A stretch of DNA of 64,000 nt from Gammaproteobacteria bacterium (GCA_029862005.1 JAOTYD010000005.1:120332-184331), one strand, 5' to 3'. Counted from the stretch's first letter, positions 53,375 to 63,571 are shown. Notes: generated by a model from the letters alone, not told the origin. Program-made: numbers and translations.

Positions 53375-55102
53375 ATGGCGACCACCGCAGAACTAGACCG
53401 CGTCTCGATGGTGGTTCTGCGCTACATGCGCGGGCCGGTTTTTGTACTGATTGTCGTCTACGCGATTGGCATCACCGGCATGGCGCTGATTCCAGGCCGG
53501 GATGCTGACGGCAACGTCGAGTATATGAACCTGTTTCATTCATTTTATTTTTTCACCTATACCGCAACGACGACCGGTTTTGGCGAGATTCCCTCTGAAT
53601 TTACCGATGAACAGCGACTATGGGCGATTCTCTGTCTCTACATGGGCGTGGTCGCGTGGCTGTATGCGATCGGATCGATTTTCCGTCTGGTGCAAAATCC
53701 GCATTTTCTGCTGGCGCTCAGGGAGCATCGCTTCGCCAAGAAGGTGCGACGCATCCAGCATCCGTTTTATATCATCTGTGGCTTCGGCGATACTGGTAGC
53801 CTGCTGGCACGCGGCCTCAGCGATCACTGGATGCGTGCCGTCATCATTGACATCGATCCAGAACGTATCAAGGCGCTGGGGCTGAGAGACTACCGCGTCA
53901 GCATGCCCGGCCTGTGCGCGGACCCGGCAAATCCCAAGCACCTGGTTGACGCCGGTGTGCAAATGCCGAATTGCAGGGGTGTCGTGATTCTAACCGTTGA
54001 TGACGAGGCCAATGCACGCATCGCGGTCATGTCACGATTATTGAATCCGGTTATCCATATCCTGTGCCGCTCGACGACGAAACAGCATATCAAGCACCTG
54101 TGTTCGCTGGGTCATGTCACCATCATCAACCCGTTTGAAATTTTTTCCGAGCTGATAAGCATGGCGATCACTGCCCCTCGCCTGCACAATCTGAATGCCT
54201 GCCTGGTACACAATCCACGGGTCAAGCTGGGACAGCCGATTACCGTACCCACGGGCAACTGGATTATCTGCGGCTATGGCCGCATGGGAAAATGGCTATA
54301 CCGACAATTTATCCGTAACGGTATAAAGCCGGTCATCATCGACCCCAACGCGGGCAAGGTAAAGGGGGCGGCAACGGTTATCAATGAGCATGCCAATAGC
54401 GCAACCCTGCTCAAGGCCGGACTGGTAAACGCTGTCGGCGTCGTGGCGGGCACCGATAACGACCACGATAATCTCAGCATCCTGATGTGTGTAAAAGCGA
54501 TAAAACCTGATGCTTTTACCATCGCCCGTCAGAATCGACACGAAAATCAGATCGCCTTTGATGCCGCCAGCGCTAACCTGGTGCTGCAATCAAGCCTGAC
54601 CACGGCCAGGCGGGTACTCAAGCATCTGATATCACCACAGGTTCAGCAGTTCGTCGATTACCTGCGCGAACAGGGCGAGGACATTTGTGAGCTGGCCGTG
54701 GAACGTCTTAAATCGAAGATCGGCGACAAGCCACCACATTTGTGGCATTGCCGGATCAACGACGAGGAAGCCAGCGCGGCTAGCGAATATCTGCAAAGTG
54801 GCGGAAAGCTGAACCTGGGGCAGATCAGGAAAGACCCGCATGATCTCGACGGCCTGATTGCCTGCATCCCTTTGACCATCAAGCGCGATGGGCAGTGCAC
54901 GATGCTGCCCGGCGACGACGCGCAAGTCATGCTGAATGATGAAATATTGTTCTGCGGCACCGAGCATAGCGAAGTCATACTCTCGGCAACCGTGAACAAT
55001 GCCTACACGCTCGACTACCTGCTCAGTGGCCGCGACAAGCCACGCGGCTATTTATTCCGCTGGTTCGATGATCGCAGTCACACCACGATAACTCAGTTAT
55101 GA
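53375..55102 (+). CDS. potassium channel-like protein with two TrkA-N domains
   Basis: This 575-residue protein has two membrane helices with a pore loop (YTATTTGFGEIP, similar to a K+ filter) and two NAD-binding TrkA-N domains: CGFGDTGSLLARGL and CGYGRMGKWLYRQF. A C-terminal region of about 150 residues may be a TrkA-C or other ligand domain. It probably conducts K+ under control of NAD(H) or a related ligand. It follows the DUF6394 gene. Confidence 0.83.
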   Translation: MATTAELDRVSMVVLRYMRGPVFVLIVVYAIGITGMALIPGRDADGNVEYMNLFHSFYFFTYTATTTGFGEIPSEFTDEQRLWAILCLYMGVVAWLYAIGSIFRLVQNPHFLLALREHRFAKKVRRIQHPFYIICGFGDTGSLLARGLSDHWMRAVIIDIDPERIKALGLRDYRVSMPGLCADPANPKHLVDAGVQMPNCRGVVILTVDDEANARIAVMSRLLNPVIHILCRSTTKQHIKHLCSLGHVTIINPFEIFSELISMAITAPRLHNLNACLVHNPRVKLGQPITVPTGNWIICGYGRMGKWLYRQFIRNGIKPVIIDPNAGKVKGAATVINEHANSATLLKAGLVNAVGVVAGTDNDHDNLSILMCVKAIKPDAFTIARQNRHENQIAFDAASANLVLQSSLTTARRVLKHLISPQVQQFVDYLREQGEDICELAVERLKSKIGDKPPHLWHCRINDEEASAASEYLQSGGKLNLGQIRKDPHDLDGLIACIPLTIKRDGQCTMLPGDDAQVMLNDEILFCGTEHSEVILSATVNNAYTLDYLLSGRDKPRGYLFRWFDDRSHTTITQL

Positions 55103-55175
55103 CAATCTTGTTACTGCGATAGAATGTCGTAGAATTACCACAGCTACCGCTCAACCAATTGAATCTAAAAATTAT

Positions 55176-56654
55176 ATGATCATTACCGATAAATTTGTGC
55201 TCATTCACATGCACAAGACCGGTGGTCAATCACTGGGCCATATCCTTCACGATTGTGTCCCGAGTGCAAAGCCTATCGGTTATCACTACCCGTACCACAT
55301 GCTGCCTGTTGAATATGCCGATTTGCCGGTCGTGGGCATGGTACGAAACCCCTGGGACTGGTATGTTTCTTGGTACGCGTTCAATACACGCCCCGAAATC
55401 AATACCCCGTTGTTTTTTATTATTTCTGACGGATTTCAGGCCGACTTCAAGCGTACGATTAAAAACCTGGTCAATCTGTGCTCAGATTCACCCGAGAGTC
55501 AAAACTACCGTAACGCGCTTATCGATATTTTGCCGGAAACACTGGAAGGCAATGCCGGGGTTGGTCTGACCAAAGATTCGATCCGTAATATGTCTTCACC
55601 AGAGCTCGGTTACTACTCCTGGCAGTTTCAGCGCATGCATGGCGATATCGAAAACAAAGCCCTGCATATCGGGCGTTTTGAAAACCTGCAGCAGGAATTC
55701 CTGTCGATAATGAGACAACTGGAGGTCGAAGAGGTCGCCGCGATGCAGGCAAAGTTCGACACTAATCCGAGAATGAACGCCTCACGTCACAGCCACTACT
55801 CGCGTTACCTCGATGACGAGCTGCGTGAATTGATTGCGCAAAAGGAGTCGCAGCTGATTGATAAATACGGTTACAAATTTGAACGGGATGAAGCGGACGA
55901 AAAACGCATCGAGTTTCCCAACATTCAAATCAGTTATCGCAATGATTCATTTCAAAAACTATCGGGCAAGGCGCACAATTTTCTGTTGATGAAACCCGAT
56001 GTCGATCTCGAATTCATCAAGCGCAAGCTGGCGAAAATTCCGGAGCGCGCATGGCATCAATCGGGACGCGAGAAAACTTACGAGGCACATAAACAAACCC
56101 AGTCGCTGCTGCTGATTCATGACGATGATTTTCGCCATTACAATCCTACCTATCATGATTTATACAGCGAGTTCAGACGAGAGCTCAAGCCAATTTTTGA
56201 TTTCATCGCGAACTACTATGATAACAATGGTTACATTGTGCGGGCCCTGTTTGCACGCCTGCAGGCTCATGGCAGAATTGGTTCCCATACCGACGGAATG
56301 TTCAGCCTGTTGAAATGTCATCGTATCCACATTCCTGTAATTACCAATGACCAGGTCACGTTTACGATTGGTGGTGAAGAAAAAGTACTGGGCGAAGGCG
56401 AAATGTGGGAAATCAACAACGCCACCCTGCACGCGGTCGATAATCGCAGCGATGAAGATCGCATCCACCTGATCGTCGACTGGGTACCGAACTCTACGGT
56501 GCGCCCCGAAGACAAGCGGCCAACACCGCCGCCGCGTAAAGTACCGCCCAGCAGCGCGATCCCGAGCTACAACGGCAGGACAGTAGGTCGCAACGAGCCC
56601 TGCCCCTGCAATTCAGGCAAAAAATTCAAGCAATGCCATGGGGCACCACATTAA
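55176..56654 (+). CDS. sulfotransferase, Asp/Asn beta-hydroxylase and SEC-C fusion protein
   Basis: This 492-residue protein joins three modules. Residues 1-235: sulfotransferase-like, with the 5'-phosphosulfate loop MHKTGGQSL and the 3'-phosphate segment VRNPWDWYVSWY. Residues 260-440: aspartyl/asparaginyl beta-hydroxylase-like 2-oxoglutarate dioxygenase, with H371-x-D373, H419 as likely iron ligands and an Arg near 429. Residues 470-490: SEC-C zinc motif C476-x-C478-x8-C487-H488. The linker is proline-rich (440-462). The combination suggests two modifications of one acceptor, with SEC-C as a docking site; substrate unknown. It abuts the convergent RidA gene with no gap. Confidence 0.8.
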   Translation: MIITDKFVLIHMHKTGGQSLGHILHDCVPSAKPIGYHYPYHMLPVEYADLPVVGMVRNPWDWYVSWYAFNTRPEINTPLFFIISDGFQADFKRTIKNLVNLCSDSPESQNYRNALIDILPETLEGNAGVGLTKDSIRNMSSPELGYYSWQFQRMHGDIENKALHIGRFENLQQEFLSIMRQLEVEEVAAMQAKFDTNPRMNASRHSHYSRYLDDELRELIAQKESQLIDKYGYKFERDEADEKRIEFPNIQISYRNDSFQKLSGKAHNFLLMKPDVDLEFIKRKLAKIPERAWHQSGREKTYEAHKQTQSLLLIHDDDFRHYNPTYHDLYSEFRRELKPIFDFIANYYDNNGYIVRALFARLQAHGRIGSHTDGMFSLLKCHRIHIPVITNDQVTFTIGGEEKVLGEGEMWEINNATLHAVDNRSDEDRIHLIVDWVPNSTVRPEDKRPTPPPRKVPPSSAIPSYNGRTVGRNEPCPCNSGKKFKQCHGAPH

Positions 56655-57041
56655 CTATCGGGGCCTGTAGGCGACGCACTCGATTTCTACGAGGATATCG
56701 ATCAGGAACTCGCTCACGAGCGCGGATCGCGTCGGCGGCTCGTCTGCGAAGTACTCCGAATAAACGGCGTTGAATCCCGCGAAGTCCTCGCGCCGCTTGA
56801 GCCAGACCATCGATTTCACCACGTCACCAAGTTCACATCCAGCCTCGTCCAGGATCTCACGCAGGCTGTCGAGGCAGGCACGGGTCTGATCCTCGATACT
56901 GCCATCTGTCATCGGCTTGCCGTCGCGCATCGGCACCTGGCCGGTTATAAAAACAAAATCTCCCGCACGTACTGCCCGTGAAAGCGACAGTACCCGTCCG
57001 TCGATTGCCAGCGGTGCTCCAATGACCTCTTTTTGCGGCAT
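56655..57041 (-). CDS. RidA family protein
   Basis: This 128-residue YjgF/RidA-type protein would hydrolyse reactive enamine or imine intermediates to 2-oxoacids and ammonia. Typical stretches are GDFVFITGQVPM, TRACLDSLREILDEAGC and a C-terminal VEIECVAYRPR containing the conserved Arg/Glu. It ends on the base after the fusion-protein gene. It is divergent from the MmgE/PrpD gene. Confidence 0.85.
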   Translation of the reverse strand: MPQKEVIGAPLAIDGRVLSLSRAVRAGDFVFITGQVPMRDGKPMTDGSIEDQTRACLDSLREILDEAGCELGDVVKSMVWLKRREDFAGFNAVYSEYFADEPPTRSALVSEFLIDILVEIECVAYRPR

Positions 57042-57120
57042 GCTGCGTCCTCCCGGTTATGTTTTGCTTTAAATCTATGGGAAACTTCGGCTTGAAAGCC
57101 GTGACTATTCTGGAATCTCA

Positions 57121-58428
57121 ATGAGCCTGACACAAGAACTAATCGCACTGGTTCGCAACAAACCGATTTCAGACCTGGATTTGAAACAGGCCTGCATGTT
57201 AAGCCTTGACGCGATTGCCTGCGCCTATGCCGGCAGTGCAACCAGGGTTGGTGAAATTTTACGCGACTGGGCAGCACGGGGCGACATGGACAACAAGCGC
57301 CTGGCAATGCTGATGGGTGCACTTACCCATATCACCGAAACCGATGATCTTCACCGGGCATCTGTGACCCATCCCGGTTGTGTCGTAGTGCCGGCTGTTT
57401 TATCACTGGGGGCGAAGCTGGGGTCGAGTAACGAACAGATGCTGGTTGCCGTATTGCACGGATTCGAAGCCATGTGCCGTATCGGCGCGGCAGTGGGACC
57501 GAGCCATTACAAGGTCTGGCATAACACTGCTACCTGCGGTCCATTCGGATCGGCAATGGCCACAGCCACACTGCTTGAACTCGATGATCAACAAACCCTG
57601 AATGCAATGGGTAACGCCGGCACCCAGGCCAGCGGCTTCTGGGAGTTCATGGAAACAGGTGCCATGAGTAAACACCTGCACGCCGGACGCGCCTGCGAGT
57701 CGGGCATGCTTGCTGCGGAACTCGCGCTGCAGGGTTTTACCGGTTCGCCGGAAATTCTTGAGGGCAAAAAGGGATTCTTTGCGGCGATGTGTGCCGATCC
57801 CGAACCGCGAAAACTGCTCGTCGAGCCGGAAGCAAGCTGGCAGCTGCAGCTGACATCGATCAAGCCCTGGCCTTCGTGCCGACACACCCATCCAGTCATC
57901 GATTGTGCGCTTGAAATCCACGATGTACTTGACGGCAATCCAGTTAAAAAGATCGGCATCAAAACCTACCAGGCGGCACTTGACGTCTGCGATTGTCCCG
58001 AACCTGAGACCGAGTACCAGGCGAAATTCTCGCTCTACCACACCGCGGCGATCGCGGTTCTCGAAGGCAATGTGGGCCTCGACTCATTCGATGCCGGCGC
58101 CAGGAAACGCAGTGAAAAATTGCGCCGGTCAACCACCGTGTCGGTCGTCGATCCTTACGCGTCGAGCTACCCGGTATCCTGGGGTGCCGAGGTAACCGCG
58201 GTCACGGAATCCGGCGAGAGTTTCAAGGTATCGCGCCGGGATTGCAAGGGAGACCCCGAGCTCGCACTGGACAATGACGAGATGCGCGACAAGGCGATGG
58301 GCCTGTTACGGTACGGTGGATTAAGCGAAAGCCAGGCGAGCCAGTTGTGCAACGGCGTGCTTGCCCTGCCCACCGACAATAGCCCCAACACCATATTTCC
58401 CGATTTTATCAAGCACGTCACATGTTAA
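57121..58428 (+). CDS. MmgE/PrpD family protein
   Basis: This 435-residue protein belongs to the MmgE/PrpD family, which includes 2-methylcitrate dehydratase and related dehydratases or isomerases. GNAGTQASGFWEFMETGAMSKHLHAGRACESG is the family signature and SIKPWPSCRHTHPVIDCALE follows. No methylcitrate genes are nearby, so the substrate is probably another tricarballylic or itaconate-like acid. Confidence 0.85.
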   Translation: MSLTQELIALVRNKPISDLDLKQACMLSLDAIACAYAGSATRVGEILRDWAARGDMDNKRLAMLMGALTHITETDDLHRASVTHPGCVVVPAVLSLGAKLGSSNEQMLVAVLHGFEAMCRIGAAVGPSHYKVWHNTATCGPFGSAMATATLLELDDQQTLNAMGNAGTQASGFWEFMETGAMSKHLHAGRACESGMLAAELALQGFTGSPEILEGKKGFFAAMCADPEPRKLLVEPEASWQLQLTSIKPWPSCRHTHPVIDCALEIHDVLDGNPVKKIGIKTYQAALDVCDCPEPETEYQAKFSLYHTAAIAVLEGNVGLDSFDAGARKRSEKLRRSTTVSVVDPYASSYPVSWGAEVTAVTESGESFKVSRRDCKGDPELALDNDEMRDKAMGLLRYGGLSESQASQLCNGVLALPTDNSPNTIFPDFIKHVTC

Positions 58429-58514
58429 AAGATTCCACTACGTCAACACAGCGTGCGCTAGAGGGCCGCTTACGCGGGAATGATTGAGTGCGGATCAGTT
58501 TATACTTTAATAAT

Positions 58515-58536
58515 TATTTCGATAATTCTAGTAATA
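58515..58536. promoter_or_regulatory. operator-like site upstream of arsR, matching the site before the permease
   Basis: The site begins TATTTCGA and contains CTAG and TAATA. It agrees at both ends and in the CTAG core with the site at 58899-58920. It lies 40 bases before the ArsR start codon, the expected place for an autoregulatory operator. Confidence 0.55.
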
Positions 58537-58575
58537 TAGTTGATATCAATAGAAAAATATCCTAGAATCACAGCC

Positions 58576-58884
58576 ATGAAACTCGAAACCGCCGCTAATA
58601 TTCTCGCCAAGATCGGCAATCCAACCCGACTCAAGATCGTGCGCCTGCTGGTGCGGGCTGGCGACGAAGGACTACCGGTTGGAATGATTCAGCAGAAACT
58701 GGGCATTCCCGGGTCGACGCTGACGCACCATATTTCGCATCTGAAATCCGCGGGTGTGATCCGGCAGGAACGTCAGCAGGCCACTCTGATCTGCAGAATC
58801 GAGTACGCCTTGATCGCAGACCTGGTTGATTACCTGACGCAAGAATGCTGTGCCGATGCCATTACTCGCAATGACGCAGCGTGA
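58576..58884 (+). CDS. ArsR family metalloregulator
   Basis: This 102-residue winged helix-turn-helix repressor has the usual recognition segment GSTLTHHISHLKSAGVIRQE, and a pair of adjacent cysteines near the C-terminus (ECCAD) suited to binding a metalloid. I start at the ATG at 58576, where MKLETAANILAKIGNPTRL begins, rather than twelve codons earlier. It precedes a YraQ/ArsP-type permease. The likely role is repression relieved by arsenical or another thiophilic ion. Confidence 0.83.
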   Translation: MKLETAANILAKIGNPTRLKIVRLLVRAGDEGLPVGMIQQKLGIPGSTLTHHISHLKSAGVIRQERQQATLICRIEYALIADLVDYLTQECCADAITRNDAA

Positions 58885-58898
58885 TTTTTTAACCACTA

Positions 58899-58920
58899 TA
58901 TTTCGAGATTACTAGAAATA
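58899..58920. promoter_or_regulatory. operator-like site overlapping the permease start
   Basis: The site has TATTTC and GAAATA arms in inverted orientation with CTAG between, ends on the A of the permease start codon, and matches the site before arsR. It leaves no room for a normal ribosome site, so regulator binding at this point could also block a permease promoter or leaderless start. Confidence 0.55.
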
Positions 58921-59978
58921 TGAATACATGTACCGAAACCGCAACGCGTAATCATCCGCTTTTGCCACTCGTGATATCGATAGCAAGGGACAAGGTATTC
59001 AATGCCCTGCTGTTGATCATGATCCTGCTGGCGGTCATTGATCCACCGCAACTCGCAGTCAGTGTGTTATCGACGCTTGAATCCCTGTTGGAAATGTTAC
59101 CCTACTTCGCACTGGCCATTGGCGTCGCGGCCTATGCCAAGGCCACCAGTGCCGATGCCCTGATAGCCAGGGCATTTAGCGGCAACCCGGTTCGCGCAAC
59201 AGTACTCGCCGCCCTGGTCGGTGCAATTTCGCCATTTTGCTCCTGCGGTGTTATCCCGTTGATCGCCGCGATGCTCGGAGCCGGCGTGCCGCTGGCACCC
59301 GTCATGGCTTTCTGGATCGCGTCTCCGATCATGGATCCCGAAATGTTTATCCTTACCGCGGCAGGTATCGGTTTTAACTTCGCCGTTGCCAAAACCCTTG
59401 CCGCGATGACGATGGGATTAATGGCGGGTTTTTCAGTCCTGCTGATCAAACGTTACGGCGGGCTCGAAGCACCGCTGCGGGCCGGTGTCAGCCGCTGTTG
59501 CAGTAGCAGTTGTGCCGATGATCAACCAACCCAGGTATTCTGGAAATTCTGGCGCGAATCCGCGCGCATCGACTTGTTCCGGACCGAGTCGCTGTCAATT
59601 GGTACGTTTCTCGGAAAATGGCTGGCCCTGGCTTTTTTCCTTGAAAGCCTGATGATTGCCTACATCCCGTCCGACTGGATCGCCGGCTATGTCGGCATCG
59701 ATAACGCGTTTGCCATTCCACTGGCCGCGATTGTCGGGGCCCCGTCTTACCTGAACGGTTACGCCGCGATCCCGCTGATTTCAGGATTGCTTGAAATTGG
59801 TATGACACCCGGTGCGGCGATGGCTTTCGTGACCGCCGGGGCGGTGTCATCGATTCCGGCAGCGATCGCAGTCTGGGCTCTGGTCAAGAAACCGGTTTTC
59901 ATACTTTACCTGCTACTCGGTTTGTCCGGCTCGATCATGACTGCGTGGATCTACCAGCTCAGCGGCGGCATAATCTAG
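58920..59978 (+). CDS. ArsP/YraQ-like permease
   Basis: This 352-residue membrane protein has about nine helices. The segment PFCSCGVIPLIAAML is the hallmark of the permease family that includes ArsP (organoarsenical efflux) and YraQ. A cytoplasmic loop holds CCSSSC, which could bind a metalloid. It follows an ArsR-type regulator, which supports a role in metalloid export; the exact ion is not known. Confidence 0.83.
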   Translation: MNTCTETATRNHPLLPLVISIARDKVFNALLLIMILLAVIDPPQLAVSVLSTLESLLEMLPYFALAIGVAAYAKATSADALIARAFSGNPVRATVLAALVGAISPFCSCGVIPLIAAMLGAGVPLAPVMAFWIASPIMDPEMFILTAAGIGFNFAVAKTLAAMTMGLMAGFSVLLIKRYGGLEAPLRAGVSRCCSSSCADDQPTQVFWKFWRESARIDLFRTESLSIGTFLGKWLALAFFLESLMIAYIPSDWIAGYVGIDNAFAIPLAAIVGAPSYLNGYAAIPLISGLLEIGMTPGAAMAFVTAGAVSSIPAAIAVWALVKKPVFILYLLLGLSGSIMTAWIYQLSGGII

Positions 59979-60018
59979 AGAATTCTGCGCCGGGAAAAAT
60001 TCAATCATGCTGCAATAG

Positions 60019-60039
60019 ATTGCGGGTCATGCCCGCAAT
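60019..60039. repeat. REP-like palindrome between convergent genes
   Basis: ATTGCGGG pairs with CCCGCAAT around five bases (TCATG). It sits between the convergent permease and tdh genes. No T-run follows, so a terminator role is uncertain. Confidence 0.6.
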
Positions 60040-60097
60040 GAAGACTGACGGCGGTCCGACGTATCGGTCACGTCCGGCATGACGCCAACGACTTTGG

Positions 60098-61120
60098 TTA
60101 GAGTCGCATCACGACCTTGCAGGCTTCGCCGGCATTGAGCCGGGTAAACCCGGTTTCGAAATCCTCGAAATCGATGTGATCGGTGATTACCGGGCTCACG
60201 TCGAGGCCGCTGCTCAACATCGCTATCATCTTGTGCCAGGTTTCAAACATTTCGCGCCCGTAGATGCCCTTCAGGCTAAGCCCCTTGAATATTGCCAGGT
60301 TCAGGTTAACGCTTGGGCTGTTTGGATAGAGCCCGAGCAAAGCGATCTTGCCGCCGTGATTGATAATATCGATCAGGTCGTGTAGCGCGTTTTCGTTGCC
60401 CGACATTTCGAGACCGACATCGAATCCCTCGAGCATGCCGAGTTCTTCCATGACGTCATGCAAATCCTCCTGCCCTGCCCTGACGGTGCGCGTCGCGCCG
60501 AACTGATTCGCCATGCCGAGGCGCTTTTCGTTGACGTCGGTAATCACGACATGGCGCGCACCGACATGGCGCGCGACCGCCGTCGCCATCAGGCCGATCG
60601 GGCCCGCACCGGTAATCAGCACGTCTTCACCCACCAGGTCGAACGATAACGCGGTGTGCACCGCGTTGCCCAGGGGATCCAGTATCGATGCGATGTCATC
60701 GCTGATTTCCTCGGGAATCTTGTAGGCATTATCGGCTGGGATGCAGACGTAATCGGCGAACGCACCGGGGCGGTTAACCCCGACACCTCGCGTATCCCGA
60801 CACAGGTGGCCGCGGCCGGCGCGGCAGTTGCGGCACTCGCCGCACATGATATGGCCCTCGCCGGAAACCCTGTCCCCAACCTTGACCGAGTGCACCATAT
60901 CCCCGATTTGCTCGATAATACCGATATATTCGTGCCCCACGGTCATCGGCACCGGCACATGTTCCTGCGCCCACTGATCCCAGTTATAGATATGCAGATC
61001 GGTGCCGCAGATGGCAACCTCGTTGACCTTGATCAACACGTCCTCCGGTCCGGGCTCGGGTTTGGGCACATCTTGCAGCCACAGACCCGGTTTGTCGTGA
61101 GCTTTTACCAGGGCTCTCAT
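60098..61120 (-). CDS. tdh: L-threonine 3-dehydrogenase
   Basis: This 340-residue zinc alcohol dehydrogenase-type enzyme oxidises L-threonine to 2-amino-3-ketobutyrate. The catalytic zinc ligands are C38, H63 and E64, the structural zinc cysteines C93, C96, C99 and C107, and the NAD motif is [11 protein letters not shown]. The N-terminus [21 protein letters not shown] is diagnostic. It lies nine bases after kbl; the pair makes the threonine-to-glycine route. Confidence 0.95.
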   Translation of the reverse strand: MRALVKAHDKPGLWLQDVPKPEPGPEDVLIKVNEVAICGTDLHIYNWDQWAQEHVPVPMTVGHEYIGIIEQIGDMVHSVKVGDRVSGEGHIMCGECRNCRAGRGHLCRDTRGVGVNRPGAFADYVCIPADNAYKIPEEISDDIASILDPLGNAVHTALSFDLVGEDVLITGAGPIGLMATAVARHVGARHVVITDVNEKRLGMANQFGATRTVRAGQEDLHDVMEELGMLEGFDVGLEMSGNENALHDLIDIINHGGKIALLGLYPNSPSVNLNLAIFKGLSLKGIYGREMFETWHKMIAMLSSGLDVSPVITDHIDFEDFETGFTRLNAGEACKVVMRL

Positions 61121-61129
61121 GTCAATCTC

Positions 61130-62323
61130 CTACTGGATTAATCCAATCTGTTTGCCGACAGCAACAAACGCGTCGATGGCTTTATCGAGCTGCTCGCGAC
61201 TGTGCGCGGCGCTCATCTGGGTACGCACCCGTGCTTTTCCTTTTGGCACCACAGGAAACGAGAAGGCGGTGACGTAAACACCGTGCTTCATCAGCTCGCT
61301 CGCGAGCTGCTGTGCGATCATCGCATCACCGGTCATAACCGGGGCTATAGGATGCTGACCCGGGATGATATCGAATCCGGCTTCCTGCATCCGGGTGCGA
61401 AAATAGGCCGTATTTTCGGCCAGCTTCTGCCGCAAATCAGCGCTTTGCTCGAGCAACTCGAGCGCGTGCAACGTGGCCGTGACGATACTCGGTGCCAGAC
61501 TGTTTGAGAACAGGTAGGGCCGCGCGCGCTGACGCAGCAGATCGATTACCGCCTGCGGTGCAGTGATATAGCCACCACTGGCACCACCGAGCGCTTTACC
61601 AAAAGTTCCGCTGGTGATATGCACCCTGCCCTCGACACCCAGCAGTTCCGGGGTGCCGGCACCACGCTCACCGATAAACCCGATGGCATGGCTGTCGTCG
61701 ACCATGACCAGCGCATCGTATTGTTCGGCCAGGTCACAGATTGCCGGCAGGTTGGCGTAAGTGCCGTCCATCGAGAAAACCCCGTCCGTCACAATCAACC
61801 GAAAGCGGGCCGTTTCAGCCTCGATCAGCCTGGCTTCAAGCTCGTCCATATCGCTGTTGGCATAGCGCAGGCGCTGGGCCTTGCACAGACGGATGCCATC
61901 GATAATCGAGGCATGGTTGAGACTGTCGGAAATGACTGCATCCTCGGCGCCGAGCAACACTTCAAAAATTCCGCCGTTGGCATCGAAGCAGGATGAAAAC
62001 AGGATCGCATCATCCATTTTCAGAAATGCGGCCAGCTTCTGTTCGAGCGTCTTATGAATATCCTGGGTGCCGCAGATAAAGCGTACCGAGGCCATGCCGA
62101 GGCCATGACTGTCGAGACCGTGATGCGCCGCCGCAACCATGTCGGGGTGATTGGCGAGACCGAGGTAATTGTTGGCACAGAGATTAATTAAATCATTGTC
62201 CCAGTTCTGGGCATGCACGCTGGCCCCCTGGGCTGAATCGAGCGGTCGCTCGCGCTTGTACAATCCCTGTGCTTCGATCGACTTGAGTTCCTGCTCCAAG
62301 TGGGCGATGAATTGATGTGACAT
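61130..62323 (-). CDS. kbl: glycine C-acetyltransferase (2-amino-3-ketobutyrate CoA ligase)
   Basis: This 397-residue PLP enzyme splits 2-amino-3-ketobutyrate with CoA into glycine and acetyl-CoA. The PLP Lys lies in [16 protein letters not shown], and [11 protein letters not shown] carries the Asp that contacts the pyridine. It starts the kbl-tdh pair and completes threonine degradation. Confidence 0.95.
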   Translation of the reverse strand: MSHQFIAHLEQELKSIEAQGLYKRERPLDSAQGASVHAQNWDNDLINLCANNYLGLANHPDMVAAAHHGLDSHGLGMASVRFICGTQDIHKTLEQKLAAFLKMDDAILFSSCFDANGGIFEVLLGAEDAVISDSLNHASIIDGIRLCKAQRLRYANSDMDELEARLIEAETARFRLIVTDGVFSMDGTYANLPAICDLAEQYDALVMVDDSHAIGFIGERGAGTPELLGVEGRVHITSGTFGKALGGASGGYITAPQAVIDLLRQRARPYLFSNSLAPSIVTATLHALELLEQSADLRQKLAENTAYFRTRMQEAGFDIIPGQHPIAPVMTGDAMIAQQLASELMKHGVYVTAFSFPVVPKGKARVRTQMSAAHSREQLDKAIDAFVAVGKQIGLIQ

Positions 62324-62368
62324 TGCGCTTACCCCGATCTGCTCTCCAGGATCATATACTAACCAAAT

Positions 62369-63544
62369 TTATACCCCGGTGGCTGTTTTTTGCGCGACCA
62401 GGTAAAGCGCGAGGCCGGTGAGCGCGAGCAGCGTCAGCCCCGGCAATACCAGGTCGTAGCCACCCCAGGACCAGACCAGCGCGCCGAGGAAAGGTGCCGA
62501 CCCGGAGCCTGCCAGGAAAACCAGCGCCAGCGCGCCCGACTTGGCGCCGAATTGGCGCTCTCCCAGCAGTTCACGCGCAATCACCGGTCGCACGATGCTG
62601 ACGACACCCCAGGCGCCACCGAAAGAAATCACGAACGCGATCAACAGGGCCGGGGTCGCGGCGGCGCCGATCAACAGAACAATTGAAACTCCCATCAGCA
62701 CGAAGCAGGCAATCGCGATGCCGTGATTGGATACATGTCGCTGCGCAGCAATCATCGCCAGACGACCCGCGACCTGCATCGGGCCGATGAAGGATATGGC
62801 AATCACCGCCACTTCGGGATGAATATCGCGTTCATCGAGAATCGGCAATAAATGATGCAACGTGATGCCGTGCATCAACGCGGTCAGGCCGAAACCGATC
62901 GCGAGACACCAGAACACCGGTGAATAAAGAAATGATCGCTGCGTCGTCGACGGATAGATATCGGCAATTCGGCGCGCATTACCGTCCTTTTCGACCGCGT
63001 TGGCACCCAGCCACATGATCGGCGCCACCACCAGGATCGAGGTGAGACCAAATAACATCATCGCCGCGCGCCAGCCGAAGTTAATCGCCATGCTGTGTGC
63101 CACCGGAAAACTGATGGTACCGGCAAAACCCGCAATCAGCGTCACCATGATGATGGCGCGCTTGGCATCTGCTCCGCGCGCACGCGTGATCAACGCGAAG
63201 CACGGCTCGTATAAACTGCCCGCCATGCAGACCCCGATCACGCTCCAGAGCAGGTAGAACTGCCACAGAGTCTCGATCCGGGTCAGCAGCAGCAGGCAAC
63301 AACCGCCGAGAATTGCTGCAGAAGTCATCATCAAGGCGCCCTTGCCAGCGTCGATCAGGCGCCCGTAAAGCGGCGAGCAAAACGCGGAAACAAACACGGC
63401 CAGCGTGATCGCCGCGGTCAGGTCGGCACGGCTCCAGCCCAGCGCCTGCTCCCAGTGCAGTAGCAACGCCGGGAAGCTGTAATACAGGCAGGCCCAGATC
63501 AGTGTCTGGGCGATAGCGAGCAATAGAATGGGCCGGTCTTTCAT
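62369..63544 (-). CDS. MFS transporter
   Basis: This 391-residue protein has twelve predicted helices. YGRLIDAGKGALMMTSAAILGG after helix 2 carries the MFS loop. Members with similar layout export or import small acids or drugs. It lies 45 bases upstream of kbl on the same strand, so it may import threonine or another amino acid, or simply share the transcript. Confidence 0.8.
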   Translation of the reverse strand: MKDRPILLLAIAQTLIWACLYYSFPALLLHWEQALGWSRADLTAAITLAVFVSAFCSPLYGRLIDAGKGALMMTSAAILGGCCLLLLTRIETLWQFYLLWSVIGVCMAGSLYEPCFALITRARGADAKRAIIMVTLIAGFAGTISFPVAHSMAINFGWRAAMMLFGLTSILVVAPIMWLGANAVEKDGNARRIADIYPSTTQRSFLYSPVFWCLAIGFGLTALMHGITLHHLLPILDERDIHPEVAVIAISFIGPMQVAGRLAMIAAQRHVSNHGIAIACFVLMGVSIVLLIGAAATPALLIAFVISFGGAWGVVSIVRPVIARELLGERQFGAKSGALALVFLAGSGSAPFLGALVWSWGGYDLVLPGLTLLALTGLALYLVAQKTATGV

Positions 63545-63571
63545 ATTTTAATGATCATGTTTCAAACCTGG

